This document shows positions 16,790-25,386 of a DNA stretch of 64,000 nucleotides, piece after piece. The translations under genes were made by a program, and so were the position numbers. Below the pieces are notes generated by a model, which searched no databases, was not told where the DNA came from, and saw nothing but the letters and a program-made list of their open reading frames with translations. Source of the stretch: Candidatus Methylopumilus turicensis (GTDB lineage: Bacteria; Pseudomonadota; Gammaproteobacteria; Burkholderiales; Methylophilaceae). Each line of letters opens with the position of its first letter. Within the stretch, counting starts at the first letter, position 1. The DNA is taken from NCBI RefSeq assembly GCF_000953015.1, contig NZ_LN794158.1, positions 744,001 to 808,000 of the forward strand, given 5' to 3'.

Positions 16790-17788
16790 TTGAAAATTTT
16801 TATCTGCGAATTTATCACGGGTGGGGGATTATACCGTGAGCCATTGCCGCCGTCCTTACTAGCTGAGGGCGAGTTGATGCGTGATGCTGCTTTGCGGGAC
16901 TTTTCTCAAATTGCAGAGATTGAAACTGTCGTCACTTGTGATGCACGTCTAGATTCGCCCACCAATGCTCACTTGGTGCATGTTGTGGGTGTTGAGCAAG
17001 ATATTTGGGCGCTGTGGGAGCAATGTATTGCCTCTGTCGATGCCGTATTGTTGATTGCCCCCGAGACGAATGAGTCACTTGAAAGGCTGACTATGCTCGC
17101 GGAAAAGCTGAGTAAGTTGGTCTTGGGTAGTTCATCTTCTGCTGTGAAGTTGGCTGGAAATAAATGGTTAAGTTATGAGGTGTTTATTGCGCATGACATT
17201 CCTACTTTAAATACTTATCTCGCAAGTGCTTTGCCAACAACGTTGGATGGTGCGCATGTCGCAAAGCCGCTAGATGGTTCTGGTTGTGATGATATGGCAT
17301 ATATAGAAGATGAGTCCGCGTTAAGAATATGGCTGAAAGATCGCCTTGCTACGCATATTGTTCAGCCATATCAAGTGGGCGAAACAGCGAGTTTTTCTAT
17401 GTTTTGTCAACATGGGCAAGCATACCTTTTAAGCTGTAATCGGCAGGATATTCGGTTGAAAGGTCAGCATTTTTCATACCATGGTGGCGAAATGAATGGC
17501 TTGTCTCAATATGCGCAAAATTTTAATGTGCTTGCACAAAAAATTGCTCATGCCATCCCTGGTTTGGCTGGTTATGTTGGGGTAGATTTGATCGTGCATG
17601 AGGATAGTTTTTTTGTGCTAGAAGTAAACCCTAGACTGACAACTTCTTATGTGGCCTTGCACCAAGCCTGTGGCTGTAATCCAGCACAGCTGCTACTCGA
17701 GTTGTTCTATAATGAGGCGTTCACAATGCCAGCAATAGCTCATCACAAGGTTGAAATTTCAATTAATGCCGCAGTCCTCACAGATTAA
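16790..17788 (+). CDS. MfnD-like ATP-grasp ligase
   Basis: This 332-residue ATP-grasp protein resembles archaeal MfnD (COG1821), which joins glutamate to tyramine in methanofuran synthesis; in aerobic methylotrophs the related cofactor methylofuran uses a similar step. The start is a TTG giving LKIFICEFITGGGLYREPLP, a beginning typical of the family. The ATP-grasp signature FFVLEVNPRLTTSY lies near residues 275-288. Its start codon directly abuts that of the divergent HisA-like gene. It overlaps the next gene by about 23 bases, indicating translational coupling. The exact amino substrate is inference. Confidence 0.8.
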   Translation: MKIFICEFITGGGLYREPLPPSLLAEGELMRDAALRDFSQIAEIETVVTCDARLDSPTNAHLVHVVGVEQDIWALWEQCIASVDAVLLIAPETNESLERLTMLAEKLSKLVLGSSSSAVKLAGNKWLSYEVFIAHDIPTLNTYLASALPTTLDGAHVAKPLDGSGCDDMAYIEDESALRIWLKDRLATHIVQPYQVGETASFSMFCQHGQAYLLSCNRQDIRLKGQHFSYHGGEMNGLSQYAQNFNVLAQKIAHAIPGLAGYVGVDLIVHEDSFFVLEVNPRLTTSYVALHQACGCNPAQLLLELFYNEAFTMPAIAHHKVEISINAAVLTD

Positions 17789-18815
17789 ATCAGAAGCCAC
17801 ACTGGGCTGGGATGTTGGAGGTGCGCATTTAAAGGCCGCACTGGTCTCGGCTAATGGCGTGGTGATCAAAGTGTATCAAGTGCCTTGCCCATTGTGGCGA
17901 GGTATGGCTGAGCTGGAGCTGGCTTTGGCTCAAGTGCTGGGTCAATTGGAAAACATCCCACAACAACACGCGGTCACCATGACAGGAGAGTTAGTTGATA
18001 TTTTTCCTAATCGCCATGCTGGCGTTCTTCAAATAGCGCAGTTCATGGCAGAGCATTTAAATGGCAAGGTTCTTTTTTATTCGGCCAAGCAAGGTTTTGT
18101 TGATACTGCACAAGTATCTTTTTACGCGGACTCTATTGCTTCAGCTAATTGGCATGCGAGTGCTAGCCTGATTGCCGAATCAATAAGCCAAGCCTTGTTG
18201 ATCGACATTGGCAGCACAACTTCTGATTTAATTTTAATCAAAGATGGCTTAGTGGCTTCGCAAGGCTTTACCGATGCAGAGCGAATGCGCTTTGATGAAT
18301 TGATATATGCTGGCGTGGTGCGAACGCCATTGATGGCGCTTTGTCAGAAGGTGAGCTTTGATGGGCGCTCGGTCAATGTCGCGGCAGAGCATTTCGCAAC
18401 CACAGCCGATGTTTATCGCTTAACGGGTGAGTTAGCAGATGAAGATGATATGGTGGATACTGCCGATGGCACTGGAAAAACTGAGCTGGAAAGTGGACGC
18501 CGCCTAGCTAGGATGATAGGTCATGATGTTGAGGATGCGGACATGAGTTCATGGAAAACACTTGCATTTGAATTTAGAAAAGCCCAACTCATGCGCTTAC
18601 AAGGAGCGGTAAGTTATTTGGATATTAATCAAGAGGTGCCTTTGATTGGTACGGGAGCAGGGCGCTTTTTGGTGCGCGCATTGGCGCAGCAAATGAATAA
18701 ACCTTACTTGGATGTTGAGACTTTGATTAATACGTCCAATGACGCGGCGCATTGGGCAGGTGTCTGTCTGCCTGCAGTTGCTGTCGCAAGTTTGTCTATT
18801 GGTATGCAATGTTAA
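17766..18815 (+). CDS. MfnF-like protein (H4MPT-linked C1 transfer pathway protein)
   Basis: About 349 residues long, this protein belongs to the ASKHA/hydantoinase-like family annotated as H4MPT-linked C1-transfer pathway protein (COG1548), which includes archaeal MfnF. MfnF joins the aminomethylfuran diphosphate to gamma-glutamyl-tyramine. The N-terminal nucleotide-binding-like motif GWDVGGAHLKAAL and the central LLIDIGSTTSDLILI (near residue 145) are visible. I chose ATG 17766; an in-frame TTG at 17751 is an alternative. It overlaps the genes on both sides, so it is part of a tight operon. Confidence 0.82.
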   Translation: MPQSSQIKSEATLGWDVGGAHLKAALVSANGVVIKVYQVPCPLWRGMAELELALAQVLGQLENIPQQHAVTMTGELVDIFPNRHAGVLQIAQFMAEHLNGKVLFYSAKQGFVDTAQVSFYADSIASANWHASASLIAESISQALLIDIGSTTSDLILIKDGLVASQGFTDAERMRFDELIYAGVVRTPLMALCQKVSFDGRSVNVAAEHFATTADVYRLTGELADEDDMVDTADGTGKTELESGRRLARMIGHDVEDADMSSWKTLAFEFRKAQLMRLQGAVSYLDINQEVPLIGTGAGRFLVRALAQQMNKPYLDVETLINTSNDAAHWAGVCLPAVAVASLSIGMQC

Positions 18816-20215
18816 AACACGAAATTCCCTATCAGCCCAACAGTGCCGAGCTATTTGCAAAGATCGCGCATTGGCCTTGGGCGGTGTTGTTAGATAGTGG
18901 ACAGCCGGCAAGTCAGTTCGGTCGATATGACATCATGTCGGCTAAGCCTTTTGTGCGCTTAGTGACAAATGGCGAGCAGACTGTGATTTTCGATGCTCTC
19001 GGTCAGCACTCAAGCACAAGTGACCCATTTCAACTATTAAAAGAGATGCTTGCGCCTTACCAAATGGCAAAAACTGAATTGCCTTTTGAAGGCGGGGCCA
19101 TTGGTTATTTTGCCTATGACTTAGCCCGCCGAGTTGAACATTTACCATCGGTATCGTTAGATGCTGAAAACGTGCCGCAAATGATGGTGGGTATTTACGA
19201 CTGGGCGGTTGTGGTTGATCACCAATTGCAACGCGCTTATTTGGTTTCTCACTGTCAGCATTCAAAAACCGCCCAGGATTGGCCTAGCTTGTGCGCCTTA
19301 TTTGATGCGCCTCTCAAGGCAGCACTTCGGGCTGAATTTAAAATCAACTCTGCATTACAGTCCAATATGGATTACACCCAATATGGCACCGCTTTTAATC
19401 GGGTTAAGCAATACATTCATGAGGGCGATTGTTACCAAGTAAACTTAGCTCAGCGTTTTTCTGCACAGGCTTCAGGTGACGCTTGGTCTGCTTATCTTGC
19501 TTTGCGTCACATTAGCCCCGCGCCTTTCATGAGTTATTTGAATTTAGATGATGGTCATTCGTCATTGCAAGTGCTCTCTGCTTCGCCAGAGCGCTTTTTG
19601 CAGGTACATGGCAAGCACGTCGAAACGCGTCCAATTAAGGGCACAAGGCCTAGGTCAGACAATGCAGACGAGGATGCGAGCAACGCAAATGATTTGCAAA
19701 ATAGCCCTAAAGACCGCGCTGAAAACCTAATGATTGTAGATTTGCTGCGTAACGACATTAGCAAAGTCTGCGAAACGGGCAGTGTGCGCGCTGATAAGTT
19801 ATTTGCTTTGGAAAGCTTTGCGAATGTCCATCATTTAGTGAGTACGGTGACGGGTAAATTGGCGGAAGAGCAAACAGCGATTGATTTGCTGCGGGCATGC
19901 TTTCCGGGCGGATCAATTACTGGGGCACCTAAATTGCGCTCAATGGAAATTATTGAAGAGCTGGAACCCAATTGTCGTGGGCTTTATTGCGGTTCAATTG
20001 GCTACATTTGTTTTGATGGCAATATGGATACGAATATTGTGATTCGGACCGCAGTTTATTCGCATGATGAGATTCGCTTTTATGCGGGTGGTGGAGTAGT
20101 GGCCGATTCCGAGCTTGACAAAGAGTACCGCGAAACACTTGATAAGGCCTCATCGATGTTGGCTTTGATAGCCCACTTTGGCGGCGATATTAGTCTGAAA
20201 GCAAACAAAACCTAA
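18809..20215 (+). CDS. pabB: Aminodeoxychorismate synthase component I
   Basis: PabB turns chorismate and ammonia into aminodeoxychorismate for p-aminobenzoate, the aryl precursor of both folate and tetrahydromethanopterin. The 468-residue protein has the chorismate-binding domain in its C-terminal half, with GSITGAPK and, earlier, RPIKGTRPR. The Lys in PIKGT separates PabB from anthranilate synthase, which has Ala there. ATG 18809 overlaps the previous gene by seven bases. Placement in the C1-cofactor block suggests a dedicated p-aminobenzoate supply. Confidence 0.9.
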   Translation: MLKHEIPYQPNSAELFAKIAHWPWAVLLDSGQPASQFGRYDIMSAKPFVRLVTNGEQTVIFDALGQHSSTSDPFQLLKEMLAPYQMAKTELPFEGGAIGYFAYDLARRVEHLPSVSLDAENVPQMMVGIYDWAVVVDHQLQRAYLVSHCQHSKTAQDWPSLCALFDAPLKAALRAEFKINSALQSNMDYTQYGTAFNRVKQYIHEGDCYQVNLAQRFSAQASGDAWSAYLALRHISPAPFMSYLNLDDGHSSLQVLSASPERFLQVHGKHVETRPIKGTRPRSDNADEDASNANDLQNSPKDRAENLMIVDLLRNDISKVCETGSVRADKLFALESFANVHHLVSTVTGKLAEEQTAIDLLRACFPGGSITGAPKLRSMEIIEELEPNCRGLYCGSIGYICFDGNMDTNIVIRTAVYSHDEIRFYAGGGVVADSELDKEYRETLDKASSMLALIAHFGGDISLKANKT

Positions 20216-20841
20216 TGTGGGTGGTCAAGTTAGGTGGCAGTCTCATGGGAACGGCAGCGCTGAAAGGTTGGTTAGATGCACTTGCCCAATTTGGAGATGG
20301 CAGAGTCGTGATTGTTCCAGGGGGTGGAATATTTGCTGATACTGTCCGTGATGCACAAGTAAAAACAGGCATCGATGATGCAACTGCGCATCAAATGGCG
20401 GTGGTGGCAATGGACCAATATGCAACCTTGATGACAGGCTTGAATGCGGATTTAGTCATGGCTTCCAGCGAGCTGGAAATTGCGAAGCTATGCTTACAAA
20501 ATAAAGCGATAGTTTGGAAGGCATCTGAGATGGTGTTGGCAGATAAAGATTTGCCTATGAATTGGGATCTGACTTCTGATAGTTTGGCTGCTTGGTTGGC
20601 AACTAAGCTTAATGCTGAGCATTTATTAATTGTTAAGTCGATATCACCTAGTCATACAGAAAAAATTGAGTTTGAAGACTTGATGTCAGAGGGCGTTGTC
20701 GATTTATATTTTGGTGCATATGCCACTGGAAAATCTTTCAAAACCTGGTTAGTGGGCAAAAGTGAGTTTATTAACATTAACCAACCAATTAGCCATCTAT
20801 CAAGTCCGATGATTGGGGTTGAGATTGTGGCAGGGAGTTAA
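20215..20841 (+). CDS. MfnE-like amino acid kinase family protein
   Basis: This 208-residue protein has the amino-acid-kinase fold: WVVKLGGSL at the N-terminus (nucleotide binding) and VVIVPGGGIFAD near residue 31. It resembles archaeal MfnE, which phosphorylates aminomethylfuranmethanol phosphate to the diphosphate used by MfnF; both partners are in this operon. The start overlaps the pabB stop as TAATG. Substrate is inferred from neighbours; it is too short and too different to be an aspartate or glutamate kinase. Confidence 0.78.
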   Translation: MWVVKLGGSLMGTAALKGWLDALAQFGDGRVVIVPGGGIFADTVRDAQVKTGIDDATAHQMAVVAMDQYATLMTGLNADLVMASSELEIAKLCLQNKAIVWKASEMVLADKDLPMNWDLTSDSLAAWLATKLNAEHLLIVKSISPSHTEKIEFEDLMSEGVVDLYFGAYATGKSFKTWLVGKSEFININQPISHLSSPMIGVEIVAGS

Positions 20842-20842
20842 C

Positions 20843-21259
20843 ATGAGCGATTTGGTAGATAAAGAAAACACTAAAGAGCGCGTTTATACTGAGGCGGAAA
20901 TTCAGCTTAAACTTGCCGCTGATTTACCTCATTGGTTTTATGAAGGTGGCTGGATACGCCGCAAATATAAAACCAGCGGCTGGAAAGCGACTTTGATGGT
21001 GGTCAATACCGTTGGACACTTGGCTGAGGCTGCCTGGCATCATCCTGATTTAAGTGTTTCTTATGCTTTTGTGGTGGTTAAATTATGCACGCACAGTGCG
21101 AAAGGTGTTACGGATAAGGATTTTGAGTTGGCGACCAAGATTGAATCGGTGGTGAGTTGGAAACCATCTCAAGAAGCTTCGGCGCAGGGCAAGGTCAGTG
21201 CTTTGGAAGGTACACCTAATGATGACGTGCGATTTAAATATATCAAATATGATGATTAA
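20843..21259 (+). CDS. pcd: Pterin-4a-carbinolamine dehydratase-like protein
   Basis: This 138-residue protein shows the dehydratase core: a TVGHLAEAAWHHPDLSVSYAF segment near residues 65-85 containing the paired histidines, followed by KLCTHSAKGVT. In animals the family recycles hydroxylated biopterin; in methylotrophs a homologue travels with methanopterin-pathway genes, where its role is not settled. ATG 20843 has a CAGGGA binding site and follows the kinase gene by one base. It closes the C1-cofactor block; a variable N-terminal stretch of about 30 residues precedes the domain. Confidence 0.85.
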   Translation: MSDLVDKENTKERVYTEAEIQLKLAADLPHWFYEGGWIRRKYKTSGWKATLMVVNTVGHLAEAAWHHPDLSVSYAFVVVKLCTHSAKGVTDKDFELATKIESVVSWKPSQEASAQGKVSALEGTPNDDVRFKYIKYDD

Positions 21260-21313
21260 TGCGGCGCGTGCATTGATTTTTAAAAGAAACTAGCATTTTC
21301 GCAAGGTTTTCTA

Positions 21314-21319
21314 TATAAT
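21314..21319 (+). promoter_or_regulatory. Candidate -10 box for the rpsF operon
   Basis: TATAAT lies 66 bases before the rpsF start; the -35 region is weak. Confidence 0.45.
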
Positions 21320-21385
21320 CGCGACCTTTCCACCTTGGCTCACTGTTTCGCTGTGCAGGAGCCTTTTAATCCAAAAGGAGTTTAC

Positions 21386-21766
21386 ATGCGGCATTATGAA
21401 GTAGTATTTATCGTCCATCCGGACCAAAGCGAGCAAGTGCCTGCGATGATCGAACGTTATCGCGCACTCGTGACTTCAAATGGCGGCGCTATGCACCGCC
21501 TTGAAGACTGGGGTCGTCGTCAAATGGCTTACCCAATCCAAAAAATCCACAAAGCGCATTACGTGCTCATGAACATTGAATGTAATCAATTCGTTTTAGA
21601 CGAACTTGAACACGCATTTAAATTTAATGATGCTGTGTTGCGCCACCTAACAATGGCGACTAAAGACGCTGTTGTTGCTCCATCACCAATGATGAAAGAA
21701 GAGAAATCTAAATCAGTATTGGGTAAAGATGAAGCTGCACCAGCTGCTGAGGCAGCCGCTGCTTAA
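21386..21766 (+). CDS. rpsF: 30S ribosomal protein S6
   Basis: S6 pairs with S18 on the platform of the small ribosomal subunit. The 126-residue protein has the typical [17 protein letters not shown] start, the [11 protein letters not shown] core near residue 50, and an alanine-rich C-terminal tail. I chose ATG 21386 because AAAAGGAG lies at 21373-21380. It leads the conserved rpsF-priB-rpsR-rplI operon and abuts priB without a gap. Confidence 0.96.
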   Translation: MRHYEVVFIVHPDQSEQVPAMIERYRALVTSNGGAMHRLEDWGRRQMAYPIQKIHKAHYVLMNIECNQFVLDELEHAFKFNDAVLRHLTMATKDAVVAPSPMMKEEKSKSVLGKDEAAPAAEAAAA

Positions 21767-22078
21767 GTGAGTCGCAGAACGCTGGGGACTAATTTATTAG
21801 TCATTGATGGTGAAGTTGTTCAAATTGAAACGCTTCGCTACACACCAGCAGGAATACCGTTGTTGAGTTTTGTATTACGACATCTCTCCGAACAAGTTGA
21901 AGCAGGGATGCAACGTAGGGTTGAATGTGATGTAAATGCAATGGTCATGGGACCTTTAGCAGAAAAGTCACAAAGCATTAAAGTTGGAGAGTTTGTAAAA
22001 GCTTCTGGTTTTCTTGCTAAACGCAGCCTAAAAAGCACACAACTGGTCATGCACATTAATACATTAGATGCTATTTAA
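21767..22078 (+). CDS. priB: Primosomal replication protein N (PriB)
   Basis: PriB is a small OB-fold single-stranded DNA-binding protein that helps reload DnaB at stalled forks. The 103-residue protein begins with GTG directly after the rpsF stop, with no spacer, so it depends on coupling to rpsF. The sequence NLLVIDGEVVQIETLRYTPAG is family-typical, and gene order (S6-PriB-S18-L9) is diagnostic. Confidence 0.92.
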   Translation: MSRRTLGTNLLVIDGEVVQIETLRYTPAGIPLLSFVLRHLSEQVEAGMQRRVECDVNAMVMGPLAEKSQSIKVGEFVKASGFLAKRSLKSTQLVMHINTLDAI

Positions 22079-22117
22079 AAATAGATAGCTAAAATAAATA
22101 TTTAAAGGATTACTAAC

Positions 22118-22345
22118 ATGGCACGTGATATGTTCAAACGCCGCCGCTACTGCCGTTTTTCAGCAGAGGGCATTAAAGAAGTAGATTACAAAGATGTAGA
22201 CCTATTAAAAGATTTCATCACAGAAAACGGCAAGATTATTCCTGCACGTATTACTGGGACTAAAGCAAAATACCAACGTCAGTTGACATCAGCTGTGAAA
22301 CGCGCACGTTTCCTAGCTTTGTTGCCATACACTGATAAGCACTAA
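22118..22345 (+). CDS. rpsR: 30S ribosomal protein S18
   Basis: S18 binds S6 and 16S rRNA in the small-subunit platform. At 75 residues it has normal length and the strongly conserved core [21 protein letters not shown] with a basic C-terminal ARFLALLPY segment. AAAGGA precedes the ATG. It sits 40 bases after priB and 10 bases before rplI. Confidence 0.97.
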   Translation: MARDMFKRRRYCRFSAEGIKEVDYKDVDLLKDFITENGKIIPARITGTKAKYQRQLTSAVKRARFLALLPYTDKH

Positions 22346-22355
22346 GGGGAAAACC

Positions 22356-22805
22356 ATGCAAATTATCTTATTAGAAAAAGTAGTGAACTTGGGCAACCTT
22401 GGCGATATCGTTAAAGTGAAAGATGGTTACGGTCGTAACTTCTTAATCCCACAAGGTAAAGCAAAACGTGCAACTGAAGCTAACAAAGCTGAATTTGCTG
22501 AGCGTCGTGCAATTCTTGAGAAACAACAAGCTGACTTGTTAACAGCAGCAGCTAAACGTGGCGAAAAACTTGCTGGTTACTTGTTGCAAGTGACACAAAA
22601 AGCTGGTGTTGATGGTCGTTTATTCGGTTCAGTTGGCAATGGTGACATCGCTGAAGCATTGACTGCAGCTGGGTTTGAAGTCGCTAAATCAGAAGTGCGT
22701 TTACCAGTTGGCCCATTGAAGGCTGTTGGTGACCACGCTGTGAGTATTGCATTGCACCATGACGTAGTGGTTGATATCACTGTTTCAGTATTGGGTGAAG
22801 CATAA
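22356..22805 (+). CDS. rplI: 50S ribosomal protein L9
   Basis: L9 binds 23S rRNA at the L1 stalk base and helps keep frame. The 149-residue protein shows [17 protein letters not shown], the [13 protein letters not shown] motif (residues about 24-37), then the long connecting helix and C-terminal domain. AGGGGAAA precedes the start. It ends the ribosomal part of the operon before a strong terminator. Confidence 0.97.
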   Translation: MQIILLEKVVNLGNLGDIVKVKDGYGRNFLIPQGKAKRATEANKAEFAERRAILEKQQADLLTAAAKRGEKLAGYLLQVTQKAGVDGRLFGSVGNGDIAEALTAAGFEVAKSEVRLPVGPLKAVGDHAVSIALHHDVVVDITVSVLGEA

Positions 22806-22833
22806 GCAACACATTAAGCTAACTGCTTAATCC

Positions 22834-22864
22834 AAAAAAAGGCTACCTCGGTAGCCTTTTTTAT
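22834..22864 (+). terminator. Terminator after rplI
   Basis: AAAAGGCTAC pairs with GTAGCCTTTT around a CTCG loop at 22837-22860, flanked by an A-run and a T-run. Confidence 0.88.
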
Positions 22865-22912
22865 TGCCCGTTTTTTGTTTTTCTAGCCGTCTTAAGCATC
22901 CATGTTTCAGTT

Positions 22913-22918
22913 TATAAT
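22913..22918 (+). promoter_or_regulatory. -10 box very close to the dnaB start
   Basis: A perfect TATAAT ends six bases before the dnaB ATG at 22925, so transcription would begin at or next to the start codon. The -35 position is weak, and no Shine-Dalgarno sequence is seen before dnaB. Confidence 0.45.
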
Positions 22919-22924
22919 GTTGCC

Positions 22925-24310
22925 ATGGCTGAAGACTCATTAGAATCGTTAAAACTCCCTCCTAATTCGGTAGAAGCAGAGCAGTCAGTGCTCGGCGGCT
23001 TGTTACTTGAAAATGAGGCCCTTGATAAGATTGCAGATGTGCTCAATCAAGCCGACTTCTATCGTCATGATCATCGTTTAATTTACACCCATATTGCTAG
23101 GTTGATTGAGCAAAACCGTCCAGCAGATATTGTGACGGTGGCGGAATCGCTTGAGAACTCTGCTGAGCTATCTAGTGTGGGCGGCATTGCCTACTTAGGC
23201 GCTTTGGCGCAAAACACACCAACCGCTGCAAATATCCGTCGTTATGCAGAAATCGTGCGTGAACGTTCGATTATGCGCAAGCTGGTTGAAGTGGGTTCCG
23301 GCATTGCCGAGAGTGCTTACAACCCTCAAGGCAGAGAGGCGCAGCAACTGCTGGATGAAGCAGAAGCTAAAATTTTCCAAATCGCGGAAAGTGGTAATCG
23401 TGGATCGCAAGGCTTTGTGAATATTCAAACCTTGCTGCCGCAAGTGGCAGACCGTATTGATTTTCTGTATCAACGTGAAAATCAAGGTAGTGTTACTGGC
23501 ATTCCAACCGGCTTTGATGACCTGGATGAGCGTACATCAGGATTCCAGCCTGGTGATTTGATTATTGTGGCAGGCCGTCCTTCGATGGGTAAAACCGCGT
23601 TCTCGCTCAATATTGCAGAAAACGTTGCGCTAGACACCAAAAAAGCAGTCGCGGTGTTCTCCATGGAGATGGGTGCAACCCAGCTTGCCACGCGTATGAT
23701 TGGCTCTGTTGGCCGATTAGATCAACATCGTATGCGTAACGGCAACTTAGAAGATGAGGATTGGGTACGTCTCACGACCGCGCTTGGTAAGCTTAATGAT
23801 GCGCCTATCTTTATTGATGAGGGCGCAGGCTTGAGTTCATTTGATGTCCGTGCAAGAGCGCGTCGTTTGCATCGACAAACAGGTGGCTTAGGCTTAATCG
23901 TCGTCGATTACTTGCAATTGATGTCAGGCACCTCAGGCCGTGCAAGTGAGAACCGCGCCACAGAGATTTCTGAAATCTCGCGATCACTGAAGTCGCTCGC
24001 TAAAGAGCTTGATGTCCCGGTAGTGGCCTTGTCACAGTTAAACCGAAGTGTAGAGCAACGTCCGGATAAGCGTCCGGTCATGTCCGATTTACGTGAATCC
24101 GGCGCGATTGAGCAAGATGCCGATTTGATTTTGTTTATCTATCGTGACGAAGTGTATAACCCTGACTCTGAAGACAAAGGCACCGCTGAAATTATTATCG
24201 CTAAACAACGTAACGGTCCAATTGGCCGTGTGCGCTTGACGTTCTTGGGACAACATACCCGTTTTGAGAACTTCTCATCTGGCAATGCCCATATGGGGGA
24301 CGATTACTAA
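22925..24310 (+). CDS. dnaB: Replicative DNA helicase DnaB
   Basis: DnaB is the hexameric 5'-3' helicase that unwinds the chromosome fork. The 461-residue protein has the N-terminal primase-binding domain ([16 protein letters not shown]), then the RecA-like domain with Walker [11 protein letters not shown] near residue 217 and the FSMEMG and VVDYLQLM motifs. No intein is present. The start lacks an evident Shine-Dalgarno sequence and follows a -10-like box at the distance expected for a leaderless message. alr follows eight bases later. Confidence 0.97.
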   Translation: MAEDSLESLKLPPNSVEAEQSVLGGLLLENEALDKIADVLNQADFYRHDHRLIYTHIARLIEQNRPADIVTVAESLENSAELSSVGGIAYLGALAQNTPTAANIRRYAEIVRERSIMRKLVEVGSGIAESAYNPQGREAQQLLDEAEAKIFQIAESGNRGSQGFVNIQTLLPQVADRIDFLYQRENQGSVTGIPTGFDDLDERTSGFQPGDLIIVAGRPSMGKTAFSLNIAENVALDTKKAVAVFSMEMGATQLATRMIGSVGRLDQHRMRNGNLEDEDWVRLTTALGKLNDAPIFIDEGAGLSSFDVRARARRLHRQTGGLGLIVVDYLQLMSGTSGRASENRATEISEISRSLKSLAKELDVPVVALSQLNRSVEQRPDKRPVMSDLRESGAIEQDADLILFIYRDEVYNPDSEDKGTAEIIIAKQRNGPIGRVRLTFLGQHTRFENFSSGNAHMGDDY

Positions 24311-24318
24311 TCAAGCTT

Positions 24319-25386
24319 ATGCGTCCTATTCAAGCCTCCATCAGTCTCAGCGCCTTAGCACATAATTTAGCGGTTGCTCGATCACATGCCCCCCATTCGA
24401 AGATCATGGCAGTTGTTAAAGCTAATGCTTACGGGCATGGCTTGCTTAATGCAATTAGAGGCTTAAAGGCTGCTGATGGATTTGCGATTCTTGGTTTAGA
24501 CGAAGCGCTTGCCATAAGAAACGCTGGCTACTTGCAAACTATTCTGATGCTTGAAGGTGTGTTTTCTTCAGATGAACTCACCCATGTCAGTGAGCATGCG
24601 ATCAGCATCGTCGTGCATTGCGACGCACAAATTAAGATGCTTGAACAAATCAAGCTTGCCAAGCCGATTTCAGTTCACCTCAAGATTAATACCGGAATGA
24701 ACCGTCTTGGCTTTAAGCCAATCGATTTTGAATTAGCAATGGCGCGCCTATTGGCTTGTGGCAAGGTTGCTGATCTGACTCTGATGACGCACTTTGCAAC
24801 CGCCGACGAAGCATCGGGTATCGCTGGGCCATTTGACGTTTTTAACAAGACGACCCAGGGTCATCAATATCCAAGCTCGCTCGCCAATTCGGCGACTTTG
24901 CTACGCTTTCCTGCAGCGCATGGGCAATGGGTAAGAGCTGGCATTATGCTGTATGGCACGTCGCCAATGGCTAGCCAATCAGCGGCCAGCTTTAATCTCA
25001 AACCTGTGATGCAATTGACCTCCCAAATCATTGCCGTCCAGTCGCTAGAGGCTGGTGAAAGTCTTGGTTATGGGCTAGCCTTTACTGCAACTAAAAAAAC
25101 GCGTGTAGGCATCGTAGCGTGTGGTTATGCGGACGGTTATCCACGGCACGCGCCAAACGGAACGCCAGTTGCGGTTGCTGGCAAGCTGACGCAGACGCTG
25201 GGGCGTGTTTCGATGGATATGCTTTATGTGGATATTTCGAATATTCCTGAAGCGGAGATGGGTGCTCATGTTGAGCTTTGGGGGAGCCAGGTTTCAGTGG
25301 ACGAGGTTGCTCAAGCGGCAGGAACAATTAGTTATGAGTTGTTATGTGCGGTTGCGCCTCGTGTTTCTATGAAGGTCGAGGACTAA
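24319..25386 (+). CDS. alr: Alanine racemase
   Basis: Alr makes D-alanine for peptidoglycan, using pyridoxal phosphate. The 355-residue protein has Lys34 in [11 protein letters not shown] as the PLP-linking residue, and the second catalytic base, Tyr, lies in the conserved C-terminal GYADGYPR region. It is the usual neighbour between dnaB and radA and ends directly against radA (stop at 25386, next ATG at 25387). Confidence 0.96.
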   Translation: MRPIQASISLSALAHNLAVARSHAPHSKIMAVVKANAYGHGLLNAIRGLKAADGFAILGLDEALAIRNAGYLQTILMLEGVFSSDELTHVSEHAISIVVHCDAQIKMLEQIKLAKPISVHLKINTGMNRLGFKPIDFELAMARLLACGKVADLTLMTHFATADEASGIAGPFDVFNKTTQGHQYPSSLANSATLLRFPAAHGQWVRAGIMLYGTSPMASQSAASFNLKPVMQLTSQIIAVQSLEAGESLGYGLAFTATKKTRVGIVACGYADGYPRHAPNGTPVAVAGKLTQTLGRVSMDMLYVDISNIPEAEMGAHVELWGSQVSVDEVAQAAGTISYELLCAVAPRVSMKVED

